From Oceanisphaera sp. IT1-181 (lineage in GTDB: Bacteria; Pseudomonadota; Gammaproteobacteria; Enterobacterales; Aeromonadaceae): a DNA stretch of 64,000 bases. The notes under the pieces are model-generated. The model saw nothing but the letters and a program-made list of their open reading frames with translations, was not told the DNA's origin and did no database searches. A program made the position numbers and the translations under genes. This document shows, piece after piece, positions 42,681 to 51,251 of the stretch (the stretch's first letter is position 1; each line of letters opens with the position of its first letter). The stretch is from assembly GCF_033807535.1 (NCBI RefSeq), contig NZ_CP136856.1, positions 1,917,001 through 1,981,000 on the forward strand, read 5' to 3'.

Positions 42681-45600
42681 AAATACCAACAAGCTAGTAA
42701 AAAAAATAAGATCAAAACCTGAAATCGAGGGCTTTGTAGAGCTATTCAGCCATGAAAAAATAGAAGGTTGGGCTATTCACAAAAGAAAAAAGCCGCTCAA
42801 CTTAGAACTAAAAATAAAAGAAAATGTGTACCCTCTTACACCCATATGGCAACAAAGAGATGATGTATCTGCCAAATATGGCTTTGACTATAACGGTGCC
42901 GGATTTACAATAGAACTTCCGGGAACAGTTAAGAATAAGTTGGCGCATGAACAACTTCAGCAAGACGATATTCAGCTCAAAGTCAATAATACAGTAATAC
43001 GAATTGCGACTGATATACCGAGGATAACAAAAAAATTAGAAGCAACTTCTGAGCTTGAACAACAACCAACAATCAAGCCATCTAGACCAACAGACAATAC
43101 ACTTATCGCTCAAGGCAAGCATGGTAAAGCGCTTGGCTACGTATATAGTGTTGAGAATTTTATAATTTACGGCACCTTACTGGATACTACCTCTCCTCAC
43201 CCCATTGAAGTAACGGTGAACGATGTTATTCAGAGTTTTACCATACTTTATACTCCCATCATCCTCGACAGTCTCGATTTAGCAGAAGCCAAAGGCCAAG
43301 CAAAAAACTTTGAAATCGAGCTACCCGGTTACCTATGGGAAGAAATAACGGCAAACAGCAATAGCTTGAAAATAAACCTGGTATTTGAGCAAGCCATTTC
43401 ACCGATAGAGCTGACGATAGATGAAAAATCTGCCAGTTCATGGCTGCATCAGATAAGCAATATGCCGGAAGTTCAGCACAAACAATACTTGTCATTGCTG
43501 GCAATTGAGCACCTGCGTTTTTCGATGCTACGCGACACAATCGATTTACGTACCAAAGCCTATTATCAACAGTTTGCAGAAAAAATGCAGCTGGAAGACT
43601 TCCTACAAAAAAACAAAAATAAAACTACAGCCGATATAACGCCTGTAGAATATCATGTTGATATCAGCACTCAGTTACTGTGGAAAGCGCAGAAAACCCT
43701 TAACCAGCTTCTGCTGCAAGATGTAAAACCGGTTTATGACTGCGTTTTACAAGTCATCAGATCTCAAAAGTTGGTCGGCAGCGTAAAAAAACAATTTATA
43801 CAATCCATTATTCCATTGCTAGCTAAAAAAAATGAATTAATCAAACTAAAACAAATTATCAACTTCCAGGAATTTTATTCATTGGACCACGCTGACAATG
43901 CTTGGCCTATCTCTCTTTCTATTGCCCCGCTCGTCGCCGATAAGCAAATTAATCGAGCAGCCGATGCCTTGTGGCGACTAGCTAAAAACCCCAACAGTGG
44001 CTGGCTGAATACAGAGTGCATTTTCTTTGCTGTGCAATTTGCTCAGGAACTGGAAGAACACGGTGACATCGCACAAGCCGAAGCAGAAAAGCTGCGATAT
44101 GCCTTTGTAGGCTTGTTGGATAGCCTGCACGGAGAATGGTTCTCGCGCCTGCACGATGCCCTTTTACAACAAGCAATGGTCACCTTGCTGCAAAAACTGT
44201 ATCTGATGACCGACTATCAGCGCCAGGATGTGTTAAAGGCAGCTCTTCGCCACTATGGGTTATCACCGAGTTTCTGGCAGCTGATTGAAACTGCTAATTT
44301 GCAGACACTGAACAGCTCACTGTTTCAGCGAGCGCAGCAGCACTGGCACACGGTACATAACGCCTTTAGCAACACGCCGGCATTACCACAAACCTTTATG
44401 GTTGTGCATAAAGCGCTGAACTTCTTTCAGCTGCAAGATAATCCGGAAGCCACTTATTTCCGACGAGAACTGCTGGCTAACCTGTTACCGCTTGATGGTA
44501 TTGACCAAGAACAGCTGCTGGAGGTGCTCAACGACTCCATAGGTGATGACATGATGGAAGCGGTGCGCTATGCCGCACACCCATTGATTAATGATCAAAC
44601 CGCTACCTCGTTGTTAACCCAACACAGTACTGAGATCAGCAGCGCACTGCGCCTGAATACTGAACGTGCCAGCAGTGTCAACCATGTAGCACAATGTGCA
44701 GCCGCCAATGCATTGCAAGCCAGTAACCTGCAGCTAAATCGGCTAGTGCCTATTCACAACTGGCCTGCCATGTTCCTCAGTGTAGATGTACTCACAAGCC
44801 GGTTACTGCAAGAGCCCGATTTGATCGAGCAGTGTTTGCCACAACTCAATGATTATTTTCAGCACATTATTGCTCAAAACAAATCCGATTTTTATCTGCC
44901 GGCCCCCGCTTGTACTGCCTTGGCTAACCTGCAGGTACTGAAACATAACAGTCTGATCAAGCATTGGCTGGCAGACATAGAGCAACTACTCACGCATAAA
45001 TTTGGCGTTCTGCATGAGCCGCTGTTTAAGGCCCGTCAGACACAAAAAACCATACTGCCATTAACCCAGCCCGGCTGGCCACAAGATACCCTGGTGGTGA
45101 TCTACTCCTGCCGTGCCTATCTGGATAGCCGAATTAAAGCCATTCGAGAAACCTGGATCAAAGATCTGCAGGCGCGCAATATTCCCTATGTGATCCTGGT
45201 TGGCGATGGTGATGACCAGCTGCACGACGATGTGCTGGCATTGGATGTATCCGATACCTACGAAGATCTGCCGCAAAAAACCCTGAAGTTGTTTGACTGG
45301 GTATATAACAATACCCAGGCACAGTATGTGTTGAAAATAGATGACGACTGCTACCTGGATGTAGACCGCTACTTTAACAGCCTGACCTATCGCAAACACC
45401 ATTATTATGGTCGGGTGATTCACCGCGGAATCGGTGGCATGGACAGAACCTGGCATCATGCCAAGTCAAAAACGTTGCGTGCGCAAAAGGCGATCGATAA
45501 ATCACCAGAGCCATCTCTCTATGCCGATGGCGGCGGCGGTTACACCCTGTCGCGTATCGCCATGGCAGCTCTGATTAACAACGCCAACAGCTTGATCGGC

Positions 45601-46782
45601 GAACGGTTGATTGCCAACTCCTTTATGGAAGACAAACTGGTCGGCGACCTGTTGGCTATCAGCCATATTCAGCCTAGTAATGAAGACTACGAGTGCTACC
45701 AACGGCGCAGAACCTTTGGTGCCGCCACGACTGTGGGAATACGCGAAAATCTTTTCTACTCTAATGAGATAACACCTACAGTAGTCACTCATTTGGATAC
45801 TGATAAAGACCAATCTTTTGCTGAAGAGATCATGAAAGGGAAAGCTTTCTGGCCCAAAAAGATATGGCCAACCGGTTGGGCGGCATCTATCCGTGAGAAT
45901 GCGAATCAACTTGAATTATTAACTGATATAAATAAGCTAAAAGCACTAGCTCAAGAAAAATTTTTCGTCGTTGCCGCCATGCGTAACGAAATGATTATGT
46001 TGCCACATTTCCTTAAGCACTATCGCGAACTGGGTGTGAAAGTGTTTATTATTTCTGACAACTGCTCGGATGATGGCACCCGTGAATATCTACTACAGCA
46101 GCAAGATGTAATACTATATTCTGCCGATACCGAATATAAACACTCTCACTACGGTGTTGCCTGGCAACAAGCCATGCTGGCCAACCATTGTGTGGGTAAA
46201 TGGGCGCTAATAGCAGACGCGGACGAGCTGCTGATGTATCCTGATTATCAAAATACGTCACTGCCAGCTTTTGTCGCCCGCGCCGAAGAGCAAGGGGCAG
46301 ACTGCATCCGCACCGATATGATTGACATGTATCCCTTTGGCAACTTGAGCGAGGCTGACTTTACCAATAATTCGCCTTTTGAGGTGGCAAATTGGCATGA
46401 CAAAGAGCCATTAAAAGAGTGGCATATAGGTAGCGGCTATTACTCAAATCGTATCAGTTCAGTCAGTACTTTAAGACATCGATTGGATGTCAATGCAGAA
46501 CCGAATGCATTCACATCTCAAAAGTATGCATTAGTTAAATACCGGCCTTGGATCAGAGTCTCGCAAGGTATTCATGACATTGCTGGAATCCAATTGCATA
46601 GCATCTCAACTTGGTTCGCACATTTTAAATATCACTCAGGATTTAAAGAAAAAATTGAAGAAGAAATCAAGCGAAAACAGCATTATGATGGCGCCAAAGA
46701 ATATCAGCGCTATGCCAGTATGTTAGCTGAAGTCAAAGGTGACTTTGGCAATAAAAATGAATCTATAAAATTCAACAAATAA
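42664..46782 (+). CDS. Giant capsule glycosyltransferase with GT31-like and GT2/GT92-like domains
   Basis: 1372 residues in one uninterrupted frame. The first 270 residues hold beta-rich segments with a repeated motif (IEGWAIHKRKKPLNLELKI and ALGYVYSVENFIIYGTLLD). About 270-800 is a long helical region without a recognised fold. About 805-1010 resembles beta-1,3-galactosyltransferase (GT31): VVIYSCRAYLDSRIKAIRET, KIDDDCYLDVD at about 892 (DxD-type), and YADGGGGYTLS. From about 1099 a second catalytic domain begins, FFVVAAMRNEMIMLPHFLKH, ISDNCSDDGT, IADADELL at about 1186, as in Glyco_tranf_2_4/GT92 types. AGGGA lies 5 nt before the ATG. Ends of the gene are more AT-rich than the centre, suggesting mosaic origin. 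Confidence 0.8.
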   Translation: MKQLIKNTNKLVKKIRSKPEIEGFVELFSHEKIEGWAIHKRKKPLNLELKIKENVYPLTPIWQQRDDVSAKYGFDYNGAGFTIELPGTVKNKLAHEQLQQDDIQLKVNNTVIRIATDIPRITKKLEATSELEQQPTIKPSRPTDNTLIAQGKHGKALGYVYSVENFIIYGTLLDTTSPHPIEVTVNDVIQSFTILYTPIILDSLDLAEAKGQAKNFEIELPGYLWEEITANSNSLKINLVFEQAISPIELTIDEKSASSWLHQISNMPEVQHKQYLSLLAIEHLRFSMLRDTIDLRTKAYYQQFAEKMQLEDFLQKNKNKTTADITPVEYHVDISTQLLWKAQKTLNQLLLQDVKPVYDCVLQVIRSQKLVGSVKKQFIQSIIPLLAKKNELIKLKQIINFQEFYSLDHADNAWPISLSIAPLVADKQINRAADALWRLAKNPNSGWLNTECIFFAVQFAQELEEHGDIAQAEAEKLRYAFVGLLDSLHGEWFSRLHDALLQQAMVTLLQKLYLMTDYQRQDVLKAALRHYGLSPSFWQLIETANLQTLNSSLFQRAQQHWHTVHNAFSNTPALPQTFMVVHKALNFFQLQDNPEATYFRRELLANLLPLDGIDQEQLLEVLNDSIGDDMMEAVRYAAHPLINDQTATSLLTQHSTEISSALRLNTERASSVNHVAQCAAANALQASNLQLNRLVPIHNWPAMFLSVDVLTSRLLQEPDLIEQCLPQLNDYFQHIIAQNKSDFYLPAPACTALANLQVLKHNSLIKHWLADIEQLLTHKFGVLHEPLFKARQTQKTILPLTQPGWPQDTLVVIYSCRAYLDSRIKAIRETWIKDLQARNIPYVILVGDGDDQLHDDVLALDVSDTYEDLPQKTLKLFDWVYNNTQAQYVLKIDDDCYLDVDRYFNSLTYRKHHYYGRVIHRGIGGMDRTWHHAKSKTLRAQKAIDKSPEPSLYADGGGGYTLSRIAMAALINNANSLIGERLIANSFMEDKLVGDLLAISHIQPSNEDYECYQRRRTFGAATTVGIRENLFYSNEITPTVVTHLDTDKDQSFAEEIMKGKAFWPKKIWPTGWAASIRENANQLELLTDINKLKALAQEKFFVVAAMRNEMIMLPHFLKHYRELGVKVFIISDNCSDDGTREYLLQQQDVILYSADTEYKHSHYGVAWQQAMLANHCVGKWALIADADELLMYPDYQNTSLPAFVARAEEQGADCIRTDMIDMYPFGNLSEADFTNNSPFEVANWHDKEPLKEWHIGSGYYSNRISSVSTLRHRLDVNAEPNAFTSQKYALVKYRPWIRVSQGIHDIAGIQLHSISTWFAHFKYHSGFKEKIEEEIKRKQHYDGAKEYQRYASMLAEVKGDFGNKNESIKFNK

Positions 46783-46843
46783 AGCAATAAACGCCGTTAT
46801 AACAAAACTAATTTCACAAAATTAAAACCGCGAGTAATTTATA

Positions 46844-47896
46844 ATGAACTGGTCAAATGCTTTTATAATAACCTATGGGAGAACTGGCTCCACTTTATTA
46901 ATGGGCCTACTTAACTCCTATGAAGAAATTCAAATTAAAGGTGAAAATTTTAACTTCATCAAAGGATTATACTATTCTTATAAAAAATTAACTGAACTAA
47001 AAGAAACATATGGAAAAAAACCTCAACCCATAACAGCTCCTTTTTATGGAGCTGAAACGACTAATGTTGATTTATTTACAGAACAATTACGTGACATAAT
47101 TAAAAATCAATTAGTGACCCACGATAAAGAAAAAATAAAGTGCTGGGGGTTCAAAGAGATAAGATACACCAGCGAAGCATTGAATTTCGAAGGTAATTAT
47201 GAAATAAAAAAATATTTAGATTTCATAAAGAAAATATTTCCTGATGCGTGTTTTATTTTTCTCACTAGAGACCACAACGAAGTTTCTGACAGTGCCTTTT
47301 GGAAACAAACAAAAAAAATCAAGGTTGTAGAAACGCTAGAAATATTTGAAAAGGAAGCAACATCATGGTCTTCCGACAGGAGCGACTCCTTTTGGATAGA
47401 CTATAAAGATTTAATAGATAAAAATAACAACCTGAAAATGATGCATGATTTTATTGGTATAAAATATGACATTGAACACATTGAAAAAGTCACATCTATT
47501 GAATATAGTTATGGAAATAAAAAAAACAATAAATTTAAAACTATAAACATTGAAATGTTTGACGTTCATGAAATTCATGAATTAAAGTTTGACCCATACA
47601 TTTTTTCTGAAGGTTATTTTTATTCAGTTAGTCCGAAAGAATTATCTGGCGTGTTAGTCATTAAAGAAGAATATGACTCAACAAAATATAAAATACTCAT
47701 AGAGAAAGACAATTCTAAAATCTATGACGAGGTGGCTTGGCACATATATTCACCTATATTTGAAAGTATATATAGTAACAATAAAAATGCACGAATTGCA
47801 CGATTCCAAAAAGAAACAAGCTTCAATGAAAAACTAAACATATATTTAGAAGTCGGCAACGGAAACAAACATTTAATCACGACACTCACACGATAA
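46844..47896 (+). CDS. Sulfotransferase-like protein
   Basis: Probably transfers sulfate from PAPS to a capsule sugar. 350 residues. Seen: a 5'-phosphosulfate-binding-type loop TYGRTGSTLLMGLLNS at about 10-25, and a 3'-phosphate-type motif IFLTRDHNEVSDSAFW at about 140-155. In between, GFKEIRY with a candidate catalytic residue. The last 120 residues are not recognised. Strongly AT-rich with A-ending codons, unlike kps genes, so recently acquired. Starts 61 bp after the giant transferase; an insertion sequence follows. Confidence 0.65.
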   Translation: MNWSNAFIITYGRTGSTLLMGLLNSYEEIQIKGENFNFIKGLYYSYKKLTELKETYGKKPQPITAPFYGAETTNVDLFTEQLRDIIKNQLVTHDKEKIKCWGFKEIRYTSEALNFEGNYEIKKYLDFIKKIFPDACFIFLTRDHNEVSDSAFWKQTKKIKVVETLEIFEKEATSWSSDRSDSFWIDYKDLIDKNNNLKMMHDFIGIKYDIEHIEKVTSIEYSYGNKKNNKFKTINIEMFDVHEIHELKFDPYIFSEGYFYSVSPKELSGVLVIKEEYDSTKYKILIEKDNSKIYDEVAWHIYSPIFESIYSNNKNARIARFQKETSFNEKLNIYLEVGNGNKHLITTLTR

Positions 47897-47997
47897 CGAA
47901 CAATGAAACAGGATTTAATTTATTAATTACAGTACGAGATCATGAAAATTTACTAAGCAATTAAAATTCTGAATAGAGCTCTATCTGGTGGTTATGC

Positions 47998-49291
47998 CAG
48001 GGCGAGATCTCACACCTTTTGTAGGGTTTAATTGGTCGGTATTCATACAATTCCAGAAGCTAATGATGACTATTTAATCATCGGTTAGCGTTGTACTGTA
48101 ACGTATTGAACTATTTTTATTTTCAGTGATCAGATCATTACAATTTCTCCAAACAGAACTATTTTATGACCCTCTTTGAGCGCCTTAGCTGCATCCCAGA
48201 CCCACGCACTGACATTAATATTAAGCACGACTTAGTTGATGTCGTGTTTCTGGTCTTTTCCGCCGTACTCAGTGGCGCAACCGGCTGGAAGTCCATTCAA
48301 GACTTCGGAGAGAGCCAAATTGATTGGTTAAGGCAATATCGGCAGTTCGAGAGCGGTATCCCCAAACGGCATTGTATTGCTAATATAATCAGCACATTAG
48401 AAAGTGACGCTCTACTAGATGCCTTATTTGATTGGTTGAATGTTGAGCGAACTCGCTCAGAGAAATCAGTGCTAGCGATTGATGGCAAAACCCTTCGTGG
48501 AACCAAGTCAGATGACAACAAAAGCGTGCTGCATGTCGTCAACGCTTATGATGTAGAAAGCGGTTTAATGCTGTATCAGCAATCAGATAGAAGCAAAGGT
48601 AAAGAAGTTGGCTTAGCCCGTGATGTGCTCGATGCCTTAATACTGAATAACGCGATTGTGACACTTGATTCGTTACATTGTTTAGCCTCAACCATGGCGC
48701 TAATCATTAAGAAAAAAGGCGATTTCACTATTCAATTGAAAAAGAATCAGCCTAAGCTTTATGAGCATGTAACCGCGGCTTTTGCTGCGGTGTATGACGA
48801 CCCTGAAAGTATGGCTGAATGTGTTCAGCACAACACCGGGCACGGACGTAAAGAATGGCGTAATATCATGCAGATAGAGGCTAATTTACCCCCTGAACTT
48901 AAAGAAAAGTGGCCCCATATTAAAACGTTTATTGAGGTGGTGAGTGAACGCACTAGCAAAGGGAAAGGAACAAGGGATTCACGATGGTATGCCAGCTCAT
49001 TAGAGCTCGACGTTGAACTTGCCGCGCGTTCAGTAAGGGAGCATTGGCAAGTCGAAAACCAACTTCACTGGGTGCTTGATGTCGTTTTTAGAGAAGATGA
49101 GTTAAAGGTAAAAGACCCAGATGGCGCAGCGCATTTGGCGGCATTTAACCGCGCGGCACTCAATGTGATTAAACAGCATCAGGGTGCAAAAGACAGCTTG
49201 GCGGCTAAACGTAGAAGATCAGGCTGGTCGGGTGAATATCGCTCAAACATTATCTTTGGTTAAAATATCAACAAAGTTAAATCCCGCCCTG
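47998..49291 (+). mobile_element. ISAs1-family insertion sequence, 1294 bp, 10-bp target duplication
   Basis: Imperfect terminal inverted repeats (left CAGGGCGAGATCTCAC, right end inverse CAGGGCGGGATTTAAC, 13 of 16 matching) enclose one transposase gene. Exact 10-bp direct repeats GTGGTTATGC flank it at 47988-47997 and 49292-49301. Both ends and the gene are intact, so the element is probably functional and recent. It lies in the gap between two AT-rich capsule genes in the operon direction and does not interrupt a recognisable frame. Confidence 0.93.
48166..49263 (+). CDS. ISAs1-family transposase
   Basis: DDE transposase, 365 residues, complete. Seen: N-terminal FERLSCIPDPRTDINIKHDL, the first-Asp region VLAIDGKTLRGTK, second-Asp region IVTLDSLHCLASTMALIIKK, QLKKNQPKLYEHV, and the Glu region REHWQVENQLHWVLDVVF followed by AAFNRAALNVIKQH. 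It starts 168 bp inside the left end of the element and stops 28 bp before the right end. Confidence 0.95.
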   Translation: MTLFERLSCIPDPRTDINIKHDLVDVVFLVFSAVLSGATGWKSIQDFGESQIDWLRQYRQFESGIPKRHCIANIISTLESDALLDALFDWLNVERTRSEKSVLAIDGKTLRGTKSDDNKSVLHVVNAYDVESGLMLYQQSDRSKGKEVGLARDVLDALILNNAIVTLDSLHCLASTMALIIKKKGDFTIQLKKNQPKLYEHVTAAFAAVYDDPESMAECVQHNTGHGRKEWRNIMQIEANLPPELKEKWPHIKTFIEVVSERTSKGKGTRDSRWYASSLELDVELAARSVREHWQVENQLHWVLDVVFREDELKVKDPDGAAHLAAFNRAALNVIKQHQGAKDSLAAKRRRSGWSGEYRSNIIFG

Positions 49292-49356
49292 GTGGTTATG
49301 CTGACCAAAGATAATACATGTGAGCTAGATCAGAAAAAGCAAATGGGATTTTAAAG

Positions 49357-51054
49357 ATGAATGAAAACACTAAAAAGTTTATTTCTTTACTAACTAAAAA
49401 TAACACAAAAACCGCCTATTCTATAAATGAATTTTGGATAGAATTAGAAAGCATCGAAACAACTGAGTACACTTCACTAAGTAAAGAAAGTGCACTAAAA
49501 GATATTTGTGAAAAATTAAAAGAAGAAAATGCTATTGCTCACATGAGTAAGCAAGCAATAGACGAAAAAATTATTTCACTGAAAACAAAAACTGAAAAAT
49601 ACACATGTAAAAAAACCATCTTCTATAAAAATACAAACTACATGTTTTTTATTGATAGCTCATCGAACCTATCTTTCATATATGTGTCAGGGTTTTATAG
49701 CGGTTTTGCTGTTGTTGATATAAAAGAAAATAAATTATCTGTTATTTTTGGAAATAGAAAGACCCTGAAGGCAACGTATATAAGCTTCTTAAGATTCATT
49801 TACGACTCACTTCCAGAATTTACAAGCTATTATCATTCAATTAATGACTCAGAGTTTGGTGGTTTTTTAGTTTCTAACTCAAGACCATTTCACTTTTTTT
49901 ATGATATACTTCCAGGTCTTGAAACCATAGAAAATCTTGTTAACAAAAGTGAAAGCTTGGACTGCACTGAAACACCAATATTGTACGACCCTCAAAAATC
50001 ATTTTTTGAGCCTGCACTTATATTTAATAAGAATTTCAATGCAATAAAAACCACTAATCTTGACGAGCTTTTTATAAAGCACAAAACAAAATTTTACATT
50101 TCCCCTGCTATAAATCATCAGTTCATTTCAAATAATGAAAAACTAAGGGACTCTCTCGACTCAAAAGCATTTAACTCTTCAATTGAAACTTATGGTGACA
50201 CAATAAAACCCTTAAAAACCAATAAAAATGGGATTATAATCTGGATAGGTATAACCTCTCAGAAAAGAATTTGGCTGAATCAAGAAAGTAGTATAGTTTC
50301 TTTATTAAACGCTCTCGCTGACACCATAGAAAACATTACAGTTTTCTTTGATGGCTGGACATCTTGTTTAGAACAATCAAATACAGACATTGAAAATACA
50401 AGAAATGATTTAAGCATTTACCATTCTATTGATGAACAACTCGACTCAAGAATAAATACAACTAGTCTTATAGGTATGACTAGTGCAGAAAAAATAGCTT
50501 ATGGCAGTATTGTAGATGTATTTATAGCCAATCACTCTGCAGGCTCACTACATATATCTAGATTATGTAAGAAAAGTGGAATTTCACATATAAACACAGC
50601 CATGGAGCACGAATTCCAGTGGCATTACGATACTGAGCTTTTACCTAGCAAATGCATAAAGAACATTTTGGACAACAAAAAAAATACAATTGGTGCAATT
50701 GGAGTTGATTATATTGTTGATTTTAAGTGTCTCAGTAAAACATTCATTAACAAGCTTATAAGTTTAGGCCTTATAAGCTCAACTGAACTGGTTGAAAAGT
50801 TCATATCACGCTCATTATTGAATTATGAAAAAATAAAATCAGCTCAAAAAAACATAAGTGCATTTAGTTCATTGAAAATAACTCCAGAGTCAAAAGCACC
50901 AGACCTACTTCGTGATATTGCAATTGCCTTTGAGAAATCAAATGACATCAAAACTGCTTATGAAATAATGAAAGTAGCAAAACAGCTGAGACCCGCTGGC
51001 GGCTATATAAATAAAAAATTAATTGAGTACAAAATCATCTTAACTAAAAAATAA
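49357..51054 (+). CDS. Capsule-locus protein, glycosyltransferase-like, unknown family
   Basis: Not firmly recognised. 565 residues, very AT-rich. The middle has features of a GT-B-type or GT61-like enzyme: GFLVSNSRPFHFFYDILPGL at about 168-187, IIIWIGITSQKRIWLNQES at about 292-310, DVFIANHSAGSLHISRLC at about 388-405, and a following AMEHEFQWHYDTELLP. The C-terminal 65 residues (from about 500) form a helical module, DLLRDIAIAFEKSNDIKTAY ... KQLRPAGGYINKKL, that recurs in two other proteins of this locus. It lies between the insertion sequence and the 160-bp MITE. Confidence 0.55.
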   Translation: MNENTKKFISLLTKNNTKTAYSINEFWIELESIETTEYTSLSKESALKDICEKLKEENAIAHMSKQAIDEKIISLKTKTEKYTCKKTIFYKNTNYMFFIDSSSNLSFIYVSGFYSGFAVVDIKENKLSVIFGNRKTLKATYISFLRFIYDSLPEFTSYYHSINDSEFGGFLVSNSRPFHFFYDILPGLETIENLVNKSESLDCTETPILYDPQKSFFEPALIFNKNFNAIKTTNLDELFIKHKTKFYISPAINHQFISNNEKLRDSLDSKAFNSSIETYGDTIKPLKTNKNGIIIWIGITSQKRIWLNQESSIVSLLNALADTIENITVFFDGWTSCLEQSNTDIENTRNDLSIYHSIDEQLDSRINTTSLIGMTSAEKIAYGSIVDVFIANHSAGSLHISRLCKKSGISHINTAMEHEFQWHYDTELLPSKCIKNILDNKKNTIGAIGVDYIVDFKCLSKTFINKLISLGLISSTELVEKFISRSLLNYEKIKSAQKNISAFSSLKITPESKAPDLLRDIAIAFEKSNDIKTAYEIMKVAKQLRPAGGYINKKLIEYKIILTKK

Positions 51055-51065
51055 CACATAACACA

Positions 51066-51225
51066 GGCGTTGTTTCCTAAAAGAATGTTTCACTGTTTGA
51101 CAATGCTGAAACGGATGAAATCATGCGTGTTAGGCCTAATTTAGTGCATCCTCAGTGCTGATCACCGTGATTTATTCTGTTTGAAAGCTCAAGAAATCAC
51201 ATTTGTGCTTTTAGGAAACAACGCC
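51066..51225. mobile_element. 160-bp MITE with 18-bp perfect inverted ends and 9-bp target duplication
   Basis: Ends GGCGTTGTTTCCTAAAAG (51066-51083) and its exact complement at 51208-51225. Direct repeats CATAACACA lie at 51057-51065 and 51226-51234. No coding capacity. An 18-bp end beginning GG with TTGTT and a 9-bp duplication resemble the IS903 group of the IS5 family, so it is probably an internally deleted derivative mobilised by such an element. It lies 26 bp before the start of the aldolase gene. Confidence 0.85.
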
Positions 51226-51251
51226 CATAACACATAACACAAAGGATTTTT

